A stretch of 49,121 bases of DNA from Cylindrobasidium torrendii FP15055 ss-10 (taxonomy: Eukaryota > Basidiomycota > Agaricomycetes > Agaricales > Physalacriaceae). Where the stretch lies: contig KN880607.1 of NCBI GenBank assembly GCA_000934385.1, forward strand, positions 1 through 49,121, written 5' to 3'. This document shows positions 1-12,019 of this stretch, in pieces. A model generated the notes under the pieces. That model was not told the origin of the DNA and did not search any database. It saw only the letters and a list, made by a program, of their open reading frames with translations. Position numbers and translations under genes: made by a program. Position 1 is the stretch's first letter, and the number at the start of each line of letters is the position of its first letter.

Positions 1-1688
1 ATGGAAACGTACCTCTTGACAAAATGGTATACAGCCCGAAGCTCTTCACTGTCGGTGTCCCTGCTAAGGAGGCCGAGGTGGTGGTGCAGCTTTCCAGTGC
101 CAGGCTGGTCAGTAAGGCCGGCGCCGTACCAGTCGCGGGCAATATTGCGCCAGCGCTCGGAATCTGGTTCTATCTCCATCGCGCGCGCAGCAACAACGCC
201 GACGCTAGGAGAGGGCGAATCATCAATGCGTGCTGCGCGTTCGTCGCTGATCGACTTCTCCCCAGCCGCAGTCGTTGGTGGCTTCAGTAGCTGGTTCGAC
301 GTGTCGCCGTTAACAGTGAGAGCCTGGGAAATGTTGTGCGAAGTCAAGGGATGACTTGGAGGGGAATCGATGACGAGGGCTGAAATAGCCATCTTGTAGC
401 GTGCAATGTCGCCCAGGGCCTCTAACCAGCCACTTCGGAACGAGCTGAGGGCAGGCTCCTCCAAGAGGAAGGTGTAGAATGAGTACGCATAGTAGATGAA
501 ATCCTGCAGGATACCGAGAGCGAGCGGGGAGGAGCGAGAGGCACGGCGGAGAGCCTCGAGGAGCTTGTAAACCCGTATGTCCGGAGGCGGATGATGATGA
601 TGATGTATTTGGTGGGGATGTTGCGCAGAGACGCCGAGACACTTGGAGCCAGAGAGATTTCGAGGAAGGTGTGAATAGTCTCGATGAGACTAGAGTAACA
701 ATAAGCGAGATGTTCAGGGAAAGAAACGTAGAACGCACCTCTTGTGGCTCTCCAGACGCTTCTTCCACTTCTCAATCTCCACTTCCTCGCTGTCCGGACC
801 CTTGGGTTTGATACGAACGCGACTTGTATCCTCGGCTTCTTCGTTTTGGTCTGCCTCGTTCACTTTGGACTCCAGATGGGTTATGGTACGATACAGCTTC
901 TTGAGCTGGATTGCAAGGTTGCTGCCCTCTTCGGTGGACTTCTTCTGGCCCTCGAACAAGGCCGAGGAGGCTGAGGAACCGTCGGTTGTCGAAGAAAGCG
1001 TGAATGAGGAGGAAGTCTGAGACGCGGCATATGAAGATGCTGCTGAGGTCGAGGAATAGTCGGCCGAGTTCTTGGGGGCAGGGGTCCCTCGTCCTCCTGC
1101 CTGCTGCGGACGCGCCATAACCGAGAAACGCACAGGGTCGTCCTTGCGATGGTTAAACAGCTGACGCATCGGGGCAGCGTCCCGTTGGGCACCACGTGAG
1201 GTGTCTGCCATCTGCTCCGGCTCAGCCGTGCGACGCATAACGGGGATGGGATCTCGCTCGGGATCATATAGCTTTGGAGTGGACTGAGCCATCCGTGGGG
1301 AAGGCGAGGAGGTAATCTTGAGGCGCCTTGAGAACTCGTCTGGATCTGCCTCCGGCGCACCGCGAGAAACCATGCCCTGAGCAGGAGCGTTGGCTTTCCG
1401 TGGTGAGTTGACAGTCCGCTGCGCAGGCGATCGGTCGGCCCTTGGTGTAGATGGTGGCGGCGCTGCTGCTGGACGCTCAGCGCGCTCCCGGGGCTTGGTG
1501 TTGCTACAATTCGCATGAGAACAATGCAAGCCGTGTATGAATGTAACGCACCCAGCAGCTCTACGGCGCATAGCTATGATCTTGTCGGCGATATCAGTCG
1601 GTTGAGGGTCACCGCCACCCAAATCGCGCTCTTTGCCCTTTCGCGACGCCCGCTGGTTCTCCATTGCACTCGCGTCGAATTCGTGCAT
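1..1688 (-). CDS. EST1/SMG7-like protein, 3' end outside the window, apparent frameshift
   Basis: Family role: telomerase-associated Est1 and NMD factors SMG5-7/EBS1, which bind RNA decay or telomere components through a 14-3-3-like TPR domain. Seen: coding pieces at 1552-1688, 739-1503 and 1-689, separated by introns of 48 and 49 nt with GTGCGT donors. After a long Ser/Pro-rich N-terminus comes the typical Est1 start (LKKLYRTITHLESKV, then IEKWKKRLESHK, SLIETIHTFLEISLAPSV, SLRNIPTKY, RLRTYGF). The frame then breaks near 568-571: the expected continuation (KLLEALRRAS) is in the next frame, as if one T of a TTTT run were missing. Downstream the frame stays open to position 1 (DFIYYAYSFYTFLLEEPALS, WLEALGDIARYKMA). 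The start at 1688 is the first ATG. Either a sequencing error or a recent null allele; the rest looks intact. Confidence 0.8.
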
Positions 1689-2353
1689 CTTGGTGGTTCG
1701 GAGCGAAGAAGAAAATGAACTCCAGTTGGCGGTCCGGGCTAGTGCTGCACAGTCTCTCCGCAGTCTGTCTGCCGAGCACTCGGCACAGCCCTGTGGAAAT
1801 GCGTTTCGATCGTGGCGCCTCTCTACCCATCTGTTTCTGCTGAGTTTACGATTGCAGTCTCAAAGCTATCCTTGCACAGCAGCGCATAGTTTGACTTCCG
1901 AAATGCCCGACGCTTCACTGGCTTCCACCAAAACTCACACCAGCCTGGCTGAAGCCAACTGCGAGCGGCATGCGCATCACCGCTGCGCCAAAGCGCGCAG
2001 GCCGGCATACGCCGACGCCGCAACAGTGAAATCTTCGCAGTCCTCAAAAATGCTGGTGCATTCTACACCGCCCGCACAACCCAATCAGACCGCCTCTGCA
2101 CAGTATATCAATGCTGTTTCCATTTTCAAAACCCTTGCTTGCACGTCGCATTGTGATTAGTCAGCAACAGGAACAGGACGAACTTGCTTGTTGAGTTACA
2201 CATAAGCGCTTAAGCGGTAAATAGTAACCATTAACCTGAATCACAACCACATTCCGGGGTATCCTCAGTCTATTTCCCATCTCCCTGCCCGGATGCGCGG
2301 ATCCCACCGCGAACCTTGGCAGAGGCCCGGAGGCCCATCCCGACTTCTGGTAC
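1689..2353. other. Intergenic, EST1-like 5' side and phosphatase 3' side
   Basis: About 665 bases upstream of the EST1-like start and downstream of the phosphatase stop. A plus-strand open frame of 175 codons crosses it, but it has no ATG start and no recognisable domain. Nothing else is supported here. Confidence 0.5.
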
Positions 2354-5300
2354 TCACACAGTATCCCACTGCGGCGCAGGCGAACGCACCGAGTATCTGA
2401 CATATCCGTCAGAAAACACGTTCCATCAGCGATCTCGACGCCAAGGACGTACCCAACGGTTTCCCCGAGACCTTTCTCCTTCTCAACTCTAATTTCATAG
2501 ACCAGATCACCCGTCGTCTCATCCCAGTCGGCAGAGCACCAGTTCCGCCGACCCATGATGAACTTGGCCTTCCTCGAAGATCCGTCAGTGTCCTTCGCAA
2601 ATAGCGGGACCATCGTCTCGTCAATTTGCTCGTGATGCAGTGTCTTGTGAGTCTTGCTCGCGAGGGAGGATACCATAGAGATAACTCCTGGCGGACTGAG
2701 CATCCTAATAAGCGACAGTCCGGGATGCAGCCTAAGAAGGACATACGGGGGCGTGTTGACAATTGCGCTCGTCACAATATTCAACATGTATCGATGATCC
2801 TGCGCGGGCTCCACCTCTTGTCCCTTCACCTTGAGTGTCTTGAAATTTCCCACAGCTGCACAGTGAACATCGCCAGAAACAAAAGATATACGAATCTTCT
2901 TCGTCTTTGCAAACTGTGCTAGCTTTGTGATGAACCAGTTGCGTTCCCTCTTGTGTCCAGATGCCGTCCAATGGTCGTTCTATTCGACAGTGAGGCAAAA
3001 TCGCTCTGTGCATGACAATGGCTTACTAGATCATCTAGCAATTCGGCGTCAGCATTGAACTTGTTCACAAACGAAGATAAGCCCATGCTCCCGCTCTTTC
3101 CAAGCGCGACAAAAGGGTTCATCTTTGACTCTAGGAAGGTTTCGAGGAACACCATCCGCGGGTAAGCAATTGGGATGCCTATGTACATAGACTCAGCGGT
3201 GCAAGCACAAGAAAACAGACCTGGACGAACCAAGTTGAATAACCAACTGCTCGACGCCGGCAGGAATAGCATCTAAGCGGTCGAACACCTTTTGATACTG
3301 TAGTTCACTGCATACTCGGTCCTTTTTCCGCTCAGCGCTGAGACAGCATTAGGTCAGGCGACGAAGGCACGGAGGATACATACCGGCAGTCTAGCAAGAG
3401 CATCCAAACTTTGGGGCCCAGGGAGGCGATGAGTGAGTGAGAAGGCTGTGGGATGAACGGTCCTTGCTGGCCGATCACAAGCGACTTGGTCCAATGCTTG
3501 TTTGGAGCGTCGTCGAGACCATCGAGTTCAGCTGGGTATGGTTGAGCTTGAGAAATGAATGCCTGCGAGTAACTTGCGATTGATAAAGCACTGAAATAGC
3601 AGGAAGAACCAGTAACCTCGCGAGCCAATCCTAACACAACAATTAGTATTAGCGAGCGGACACATGCTAACGAGCGCACGTCTTGAATATCGGCGCGCTT
3701 TGCAAGTCGTCGGGATCTAAATATGCAAGGTGTCAGAAATATGCTCCAGAATGCTGGGATGCGTCCTGCTCACAGCTTCCAAAGCCATCAATCTATACAA
3801 CGTTAGTGATGCTGCCATATTGCACAGACTACACGCTCACCAAGTCTGAAATGTCAGTAAGCACTGCTTTTATGCGCCAACTCAAAGGACAGTACCATGG
3901 TCATCTGGAGAGGGAGTAAGAACTTGTCGACTGCAAGTGGTGCAAAGACGACTCACCGCACATATTCATCATTGGACTTGTCGACGTTTATTAGTCTCGC
4001 AGCAGCGAATACTTGGGGGGCACTCACATGGAGCTGTTTGCGCGCGCAAAGGCGCCGCTGCGGAAGGATTGGCAGTAATGGTTGAAGTAGAACCGGTCGA
4101 TAGCCTCAAGTATTTCGTCGGTCAATTGGTAGGACTTGCGGTCCTCAGGCTTTGTCTTGGATACCCACTCCTGGAGCTCAGGTTCGCGGGTCAGGCTACG
4201 TATTGTGAGCTTTCAGGCTTTCGCAACGCTGTGGTTCTACCCACCCGTCACAATACAGCTGATCACCACCACCAACGAGAACATGGAAAGGATTTTCGGT
4301 ATGTTTTGCTAACAGATCTGTCCAGCAGGGATCGTAACCAGTGGCAAATCCAGGACCACGGAAGTCATCTTGGTTCACGCCAGCCGAGAATCCATTGCAC
4401 TGATGAGCATGAGCGGTCCGCAAACGCCGACAAGGGAAGCGCCGAACCGAATGAGCAGCCCAGCGCATGTTTTGTGTTCTACCTGGCACAAAAAAATGTA
4501 ACTTCTGCCCCTTGTTGATAGAGTACGAGATAGGCATCTCATCTTGACCGAGAGGGACTCTGATGCGGAAGCGCCAGAAAGTAAAAGTACTTTTGGACGT
4601 TCGTCAGCGGGAAGTTTAAGTCTATACCGTATACATGCGCTCACCCTCCATTGCCAGCATATGCCCATATTTCCTGCCCCGGGGTATTCTCTGTATGGTA
4701 ATTCGGCCCATGGAATGGTGCGCCGTTGGCATTTTCCATAGGAATCACACTGGCGGAGGGGTCTGCAGGATGTGGCCCGAGGTCGTAAGACGGCTTCGAG
4801 CCATGTCCCTTGTCGAATCGGCGCTTGGGAGCTGGAGCGTCCGGATCCCATTCGTATGTCAGCGTTGGATGAGGCTCGTAGGTCGAATTGGAATCAGAAG
4901 CTATTTGAGAATCCGGAAATTAGCTACTGCAACGCATGGGGCATATTTCCTGACGCTACGCACTGACAATCAGCGCGGCACCGTGCCAGACGCCGTCCGC
5001 ATCAATTGTGTCAAATCTGGGACATTGTTAGACTATCGCTTGGTGATGATTTCCCTGTATACCGTAGTAGAGGCCCGACCATAAACTATGCCAGTTAGTA
5101 AATGCGTGAGTTGCTAATAATTGGATAGACACACCTGGAGATGAGGCTCCATTCTAGCAACGCGCATTAGACGCGAGCGCTCAACAGCCGTTAAACGAGT
5201 GAGCTCTGCCGGGGAAACCGTGTTCTGAGGTTTTCCATAGAATGGTGGGGCACTATATATGCGGTCCTTGGGAGGAAGGGGAGGCGCAACCGAGGTGGGA

Positions 5301-5509
5301 CGACCAGAATGTGGATGGAAGCCTCCAATGAAGTACTCGTCCATGGGTGTAACCTGTTCTACAGGCGTGAAGCGGCCATCCGAGCCGCGCTGTGGATGAA
5401 GATAATGTTTCTTCTCCTAAAACCCTGCTGTTAATACCAGGCCAGCAGAAATACGGTTACATACCTCCTTGGCGCGTCTCATGGTCGACCATCCTACGGC
5501 GTTATCCAT
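2354..5509 (-). CDS. PhoD-like metallophosphatase, 730 aa, 20 exons
   Basis: Role by family: fungal PhoD-like (PhoD_2) metal-dependent phosphatase; the physiological substrate is not known to me. Exons in transcription order: 5465-5509, 5135-5416, 5063-5085, 4964-5016, 4645-4900, 4448-4589, 4245-4399, 4028-4195, 3957-3976, 3896-3904, 3841-3845, 3774-3792, 3680-3716, 3578-3630, 3384-3531, 3231-3337, 3027-3178, 2747-2979, 2453-2695, 2354-2396. They sum to 2193 nt with all phases compatible. Metal-site motifs are intact: GGGDQLYCD near residue 310, MCDDHDLIDG near 380, SGDVHC near 594. The C-terminus is ETVGYSVRSPAPQW; the last intron must be spliced, otherwise a foreign tail is read. The intron 3532-3577 uses a GC donor (GCAAGT). 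No signal peptide is evident. Divergent from APC1. Confidence 0.9.
3774..3976 (-). other. Micro-exon cluster (20, 9, 5 and 19 nt) in the phosphatase gene
   Basis: Exons 3957-3976, 3896-3904, 3841-3845 and 3774-3792 alternate with introns of 52, 50 and 48 nt. Together with neighbours they spell S-I-P-M-M-N-M-C-D-D-H-D-L-I-D-G-F-G-S-Y, the conserved metal-binding stretch of the family. The 5-nt exon supplies only the last two bases of one Asp codon and one Leu codon. Each flanking intron has GT...AG ends and a branch-like CTGAC or CTAAC close to the acceptor. Confidence 0.85.
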
Positions 5510-6094
5510 GTTGGCAAATTGCTATGGAGGGGCTTGCAAATAATATGTCGCGCTGAACGTTCGAATAGGGCCAGTTGAAAATTTCGGTAACCACAACGGA
5601 GGAGGATGTGATGGAGAAAGGCCAAGTTGCGTTGAACTTTTCGGTCTAGACATGACATCACTTCGATCATGTTAGAGTAGCACGCTGCACGCATCGACGC
5701 GTTCCTTGGTGCTGAATTGGACCCAACAACAGAGAGTCAGACAGTGAACGCTTGTTTTCTTCAGTACCTCTAAACACTTTCCAGGTGCACATTCAAGACT
5801 GCAGGCTGTATCGCATTGAAATGGCAAAGCTCGAGTTGACCTCAGTCTCCTGGGAGAAATGCCATCTTTCTGGGTGTTCCAACAACATGGCGCCAACCTC
5901 CAGCCTACCGCGCTTTGCGCAATTCAGACTCATGCGCTGTGCCCGAGCAAGAAAGGAGACTATCGCTCAGAAGGCTATACAGCTGTGAATGACTAGATGG
6001 AAGAAAGAAATATCGTCTTTACGAGTGCCTTAAGCGTCCAGAAAACTCGTGATCGCGTCGCGACTTGCTTCCTGCCATCACGGTCTCCCCAGAC
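5510..6094. promoter_or_regulatory. Divergent intergenic region, phosphatase / APC1
   Basis: 585 bases separate the two start codons (5509 minus, 6095 plus), so this stretch must hold both promoters and 5' untranslated regions. I see no clear TATA element and no further gene. Confidence 0.5.
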
Positions 6095-9000
6095 ATGGAC
6101 CCGACCGTGTCCATCAAACTCGATGTTCGTCCTGCGGGACCGGACCGCGCACAAGAATTCCTTGTGAAGGATGCTCCAAAAGAATCTGAACTTCGGCCAG
6201 AGAGCTCGTTGCTCAAGGAAATTCGAGAAGCATTGCGGGGCGCACCATCAATGAGCGATCCACGAGCGGCGGAAAATCAAATTCGTGAATACCGAGAGGC
6301 CGATGTCGCGTTGATTTGGAACGACACACGGGTGGTGCAGACGGTGGGCGGCGTCATCCGAAGACAGTGGGACTTTTCGTTGGAGAAGCAAAAGGTGGAA
6401 TACGCGTGCACTGGCTTACTGCAGCATATTGTTCCCGAAGTCCAGCTCGGTGGTCACGACTACACGTTCCCTGCAACATCAGTACCCTCTACAGAGGACA
6501 AGAAATCCACCTTCGGACCATTCGCACAATCAAGCCAGCCATCGGGATACTCAGAGACGGTGGTGCTCGAGCGCACAGTGTTTATTTTCTTGCGGCGTAT
6601 CGGGATGGCATTCATGGATAACGGGATTCAGCACACCTTCTCGGTGCCGTTCGTAGTCCGCGCTGCATTCCCTGTTGCTCCATTCGGGGTCCTCCTCCAA
6701 CGTTCCCTCGACCCCCACGAGTACCTCGATGCAGACGAAAACGATCCTGTTCTTCCCACAATCTTCACACTCTCTCATCCACTCGCAGAAATATCTCCCC
6801 TTGGTGTAACTGGTGGCATCCACGGCGAGCCCCCACAACTCATTGACGAGGAGAAACTCTGCAAATCGCCGCTTCCTACCATCCCATTTGACGAATGGGT
6901 CGTATGGACATCATTTACCGAACCAATGCAGTTGATGGTCACCGTCCAGCAAGATGGCACTCATTACAACGTTTGGCAATACCAACACATCGAGCCCATA
7001 TCTGCCCCGCAACCTCTTCCGCGGGAGCGAATTCGCGAGCGCGCACGCAAACGACAGTCGCTTGCCCCACGGGACTTTCCTCTCCCAGCCGAAGCTGCTC
7101 CAATATCCCTGCTTCCAGACATGCCCCCCGCACTCACTGGGACAGCCAGCTTACAGAGCTTGATGACCCAGCCCCCGCAACTACAACTGCCATCACTCAA
7201 TGACACCGATGCCGCAAGTCCTGGCTCGCCTCGCAGGAATCGCGGCAACTCTCTTAGCGATAGCTTGGATCGCATGAAGATGGACGACGACATTTCCTAC
7301 CTTCCAGTGGAAAATGGCCGCATGAAGACGTCGTTCTGGGCCCATAAGCTATACACCGCCGAGATTCCAGGTGCAGACCGGACGTGAGCATTATTCGTTT
7401 GTCTTATCCGTCCCACATCTTAAAAACGTTTTCAGCCCAGACACAAAGCATCGAGCGGAGGCCGCCCTGTTTGACGACAGAGTAAGTCGTGAAGGGGAAA
7501 GCGCCCTCTTAGCCATCTGTCTGGGATCCGGGCAGACAGCACTTCTTTCAATGACTCGTGGCGCCAATCACGCTCTCGTCGTCAAACTGCATTCGTCCAT
7601 TCCCGCCATTTCCATAGGTCGATGTTGGGCCACACGCTCTGGTGTCGCCGACCTTATCACCATTGACACAAACAACGAGGTTGTAATTTCAACTATTGGC
7701 GGACATCTCATCAAGCTCGACATACCTTGGAAACACGACAGCTCTGCCATGGATGTAGATGATCGCCCAACGCCAAGGTTTACCAAAGTGAAGGTTATCG
7801 AGAAAGAAGAAATACTGCTCACTGGGCCGAATGTCCGGCTACGTGCTCGTATTTCGTTACGACCTCGGACGCGCCTGGGTTCACAATGTATGCAAATCAT
7901 CTCGCTCTGTCTCACGACCGAGATTTTCGTGCGCTTGCAACAAATCTTCTTGACCAATTGGTCACAGAAGGGCTTTGTCTCTTCAGGCGACGTTGAGTTC
8001 CATGCATTTGCTGCCGCCATTTGTACACTCTGCGGCATCGCGCCTGCTCCAGCGCCTCGACCAAAGACGCCGTGGGAGAGTTTGGCTTACAGCGATACTG
8101 CAAAACGGTTCGAGGGTGATATTGCCCTTCGGGCGAGCGGCCTGCAGCTTCCTACACGCTCGGGAGACAGTGAAGGTCTCCCGTCACTCAGATCAGATGG
8201 GCGTACTCTACCGCTACTTGCCCCCATTCTCTACGCCCTTCACCTCCTCGCGGAGGATATGCGTTTTGCTGTGGACCGGTACCAGGACCTCCGCAAGCTA
8301 GTTGGTCTAATATGCCCATTCGCTGCATGGGTTCGACCCGAATGGGCTGATTATTGGAGACGGCTTATCCCATCCGCCGTGGATTCCAATATTTGGCCGA
8401 TGAGGCCTCCGGCACAGAAACCGACCTTCGATGATCGCATCCCAGTGTGGCCCCCAGACGTATCCGCAATCCTCTATGGGCGTATTAGCAACCCTGAATG
8501 GCAGGTGCCGTCCTTTTCGATAGCAGATCTGTCCGCGCGCTTTGCGGTCAAACCGTCCTTTGCATACGGCGGGGAGGAGCCATTGGAGGAAATCAGGCAT
8601 CTCACAGAAGTGTATCGTGTTCTTTCCGATCCCAGAATGGCGACAACATCGAAGAGAGCGGAATACGCCGTGAGGTTGATTATGGCGCGCTCAGGCAAAG
8701 TGGCGACCATGCTGGAGTATCTACCACTGGGGATCGCTGCGCCCTTGAGAGAGGCCATTCGGTCGTGCCAGCTACACCCGCCATTGCTCTGGTCCTTCAG
8801 ACTGTACAAAGCTATCGGGAGAAACGATGTCGCGGCAAGTTCGATGGAGCATCCCGCACCTCTAGGGCTAAGAGATGGATATAGGACCATCAAAGAGTCC
8901 ATTGTATGTACTCCCCTCGTTTATGGTCTGCATCTGACGCACATGCTTCCAGGATTCCAAAGAACAACGCTCAGCAATGAGCACGCTCCTTTTTGACGCC

Positions 9001-12000
9001 TACGTCCAGGCCACTGGCGATATTGAACGGATGTCGAGTGTTGAGCGGGACGCTGAGGAATTTGCCAAGGTTAGGTTTGGCACAGACCGGCGTTTGGAGG
9101 ATGTTGCGCGTATGTTGGACTCGTCTCGAATCCAGACGTACAAGCAATTGCAGGTGGAGAGGGCCGAGCCGTTGTTCGTTCTTCTTCCAAGCGCTCCACC
9201 CGGTACTCAACATTTCACAGGAGCGAGCCGGACCAGCAGAAGGAATACCAACACCAAGCCTTGCGTGTCGCAGAGCGAACAATTGCCCTCACTCATGGAC
9301 GTTCTATGTTCACATTTGGCGCTGTTCTTCAGGTCAACCGCGAGTCATATTCTATCCCGCCCATGTGCTATAGCATCAAAATACATCCCAACAACATCTC
9401 TGTCAGCTTGGAGATGAAGCTGCTTCCACCTGACAGCATCACCTGGGGTGAATTCCACAACGGCGTTGCTGCTGGCCTGCGCATTGGGTCCACTGCACTG
9501 GGCGTTGACAGCAGCTGGATATCGTTCAACAAGCCCGGAGAGCTGTCTGCTGCGCACGCTGGCGTCCTCTTTGGTCTTGGTCTCAACGGGCATCTGAAGC
9601 AGATGGTCGCCTGGAATACGTTCCAATACCTTACGCCCAAGCACGATCTCACGAGCATTGGTGTGCTGCTAGGGTTGGCGGCGTCGCATGTAGGGTCAGG
9701 GAATAGGAAAGTGACAAAACTGCTTGCGGTGCATACTCCAGCGCTGCTCCCTACACCCTCGGTGGACTTGAATATCAGCTTGATCACGCAGTCTGCTGGC
9801 CTTATTGGGATGGGGCTACTTTATATGGGCACGAAGCATAGACGATACGCGGATGTCTGCTTGAGGGAAATTCGACGTCGGGATTTGGTTGAGCCCACAC
9901 TGCAGAACGAATACCGAGAGACGTACACGACGTGTGCTGCTTTAGGTTTTGGGCTGATAATGTTGGGCAAGGGGAGCACGATCCCAGCGGACATCGATAT
10001 GGTTGAACGACTGACAGTCCTTATTCACGGCGAGAACCCAAACAACATTACCCCAGGGCGCCGACCGACATTTGACTTGACATTGACGAGTCCAGCAGCG
10101 ACTATTGCGCTGGGACTGATGTACCTTCGGACGTCACGACAAGACATCGCGGATATTCTAGCGCTACCCGACACTGTCGTAGGCTTGAACAGAGTCCAGC
10201 CCAGCTTCCTCCTCCTGCGTGTGTTGGCGCGGTCGTTGATCATGTGGGCGGACATTACGCCAACGGCGGCATGGCTAGACGCACAGATTCCCGCGGCAAT
10301 TCGAGCGGCAGTAGAGACGAGGCATAAAATGGGCGCTGCGGCGGACGACGCTCTAGAGCTGGCATACTACAACATCATCGCGGGTTGTTGCTTCGTTGTC
10401 GGCTTGAAGTATGCGGGGACGGCGAGACAAGAGGCGTACAAACTGATCATCCGGTTCTACGATATCTTTACGCGCTTGGTATATTCCAATGGTGAGCTCT
10501 TCTCTCCACTGGTAATTTTGCCTGTCTGAGGGAGTTTATAGGCCCTTCGTTTGACAACCGGATTAGACGGTCTGCAGTTCGGGATGGCCTCAATTTGATC
10601 TGTATTGCACTGAGCATGGTCATGGCAGGCACAGGCGAAATCACATCATTCCGAAGGCTGAGATACGCGTATGGAATGTTTAGCCAGACGATGTACCACC
10701 CCTCGCATAAGTTCGGCATCCACGTTTCGACATACCACGCCATTGGCATGCTCTTCCTCGGCGGCGGGAGATACACTCTTGGGACCTCAGACGCAGCAAT
10801 CGCTGGGATGGTCATGGCGTTCTTCCCTCGGTATCATCATATCTCAGCAGATAACAAGGTCTACCTACAGGCGCTTAGACATATGTGGGTTCTCGCAGTC
10901 GAGCCTCGCTGCTTGGTTGCTCGCGACGTTACAACGAATGAGGTCGTCTACCTTCCCCTCAAACTGATTTTCAAGGAAGGCCCGGCTCAACTTATCTCGC
11001 CGACTCTTATTCCGGAGATGTCCCTCATCAAGGCGGTCCGCGTCGATGTGCCCCGCTACTGGCCGTTCACATTGGACTTAGAGAATCTTCCAAGTCATCG
11101 GCGGGCGCTCATCAAAAACCAGACCATTTTCGTGAAGCGGCGGACGGCATTCCTCAGCTATACCGAAGACCCAAGAGGGAGCAGGTCTCTGTTCGTGCGG
11201 TCCCAGGCTTCGGCAGGAGAGGCAGCCATCCTCGACAACCCTCAAATCCAGGACGAGGGTTCCCATCCTGCAAGCGACTTATCCGAGTTCATCACCTCAT
11301 TCTCAAACGACCCTATTTATTTGGCCTTTGCGGAGCACTTCGTCGACCAGCCTGGCGCGAACGACGACGAGCGATTATTCTTCACATACTGTCATGCTGC
11401 GCTCTACGACGCCATACTCCAAGGAAAGCAAGAGAGCCTCCAGGGACACCTGTCATTGTACCAGTATAGGACGATGAAGATGGACGACCCACATTTCCAG
11501 TTACGCCTACAAGATTTGAGATTCGCGACGGACTTTTACAGCAAGATATTCGATAGGCGCTTCAGTGGACGGGCGGAGAACAATCCACGAACGCCGTTGA
11601 TGCGGGATAGCACGTTGGTATCAGCACTCTGTGCACTCGATGCCCAGCTAGATGCCGTCCGTGTGGATCCCGAGTTTATGAGGCTTTTGGCGCGGTATAC
11701 AGCTGGACTGGAGGTACAGTTGGGTCCTGGGGATGCAACGAAGATGGCGTGGTACTTGGTACGAAATGCGGTGCCAGTGTCGATGCTCCTTGGCGTCATC
11801 AAGGGGCTGGCGCAGAAGGCGTATGCGCAGTGTTATCCGGGCACTCTTCCTGCGGGGACTATGGATTCGCCTGGGTTGGATCGGGGGATTAAAGAGGTGC
11901 TGCACCATACCGGTTCGAAGATGACGACGGCGATGGGTTCGGGATGGTCTGTACGGTCTTTGGATGAAATTGTCGAGTTGTGGAAGATGGAGCAGAATCC

Positions 12001-12019
12001 CGCATCTGGAAGTGTATAG
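6095..12019 (+). CDS. APC1: Anaphase-promoting complex subunit 1 (APC1/BimE), 1908 aa
   Basis: Scaffold subunit of the APC/C ubiquitin ligase that drives the metaphase-anaphase transition. Exons: 6095-7383, 7436-8903, 8953-9173, 9221-10491, 10542-12019, with introns of 47-52 nt. The N-terminal part corresponds to the propeller-like region (DDRVSREGESALLAICLGSG, SIPAISIGRCWATRSGV). The C-terminal half has proteasome/cyclosome repeats (HAGVLFGLGLNGH, SIGVLLGLAASHVGSGNRKV, QSAGLIGMGLLYMGTKHRR, AAIAGMVMAFFPRYHH) between about residues 1090 and 1480. The ATG at 6095 is the first in frame; an upstream TTG at 6065 was not used. Around 7840 the protein jumps from RLRARI to LRPRTRLGSQ, apparently lacking a short segment other fungi have. 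The intron 9174-9220 uses a GTTCGT donor. Confidence 0.93.

Noticed and set aside
1..354. Plus-strand open frame at the left edge
   Set aside because: Antisense to conserved EST1-like coding sequence; no family resemblance.
1633..2160. Plus-strand open frame of 175 codons
   Set aside because: No ATG start, no domain, overlaps the EST1-like 5' exon on the other strand.
2161..2452. Longer C-terminus of the PhoD-like phosphatase read through the last intron
   Set aside because: The tail has no resemblance to the family, whereas splicing 2397-2452 gives the expected GYSVRSPAPQW ending.
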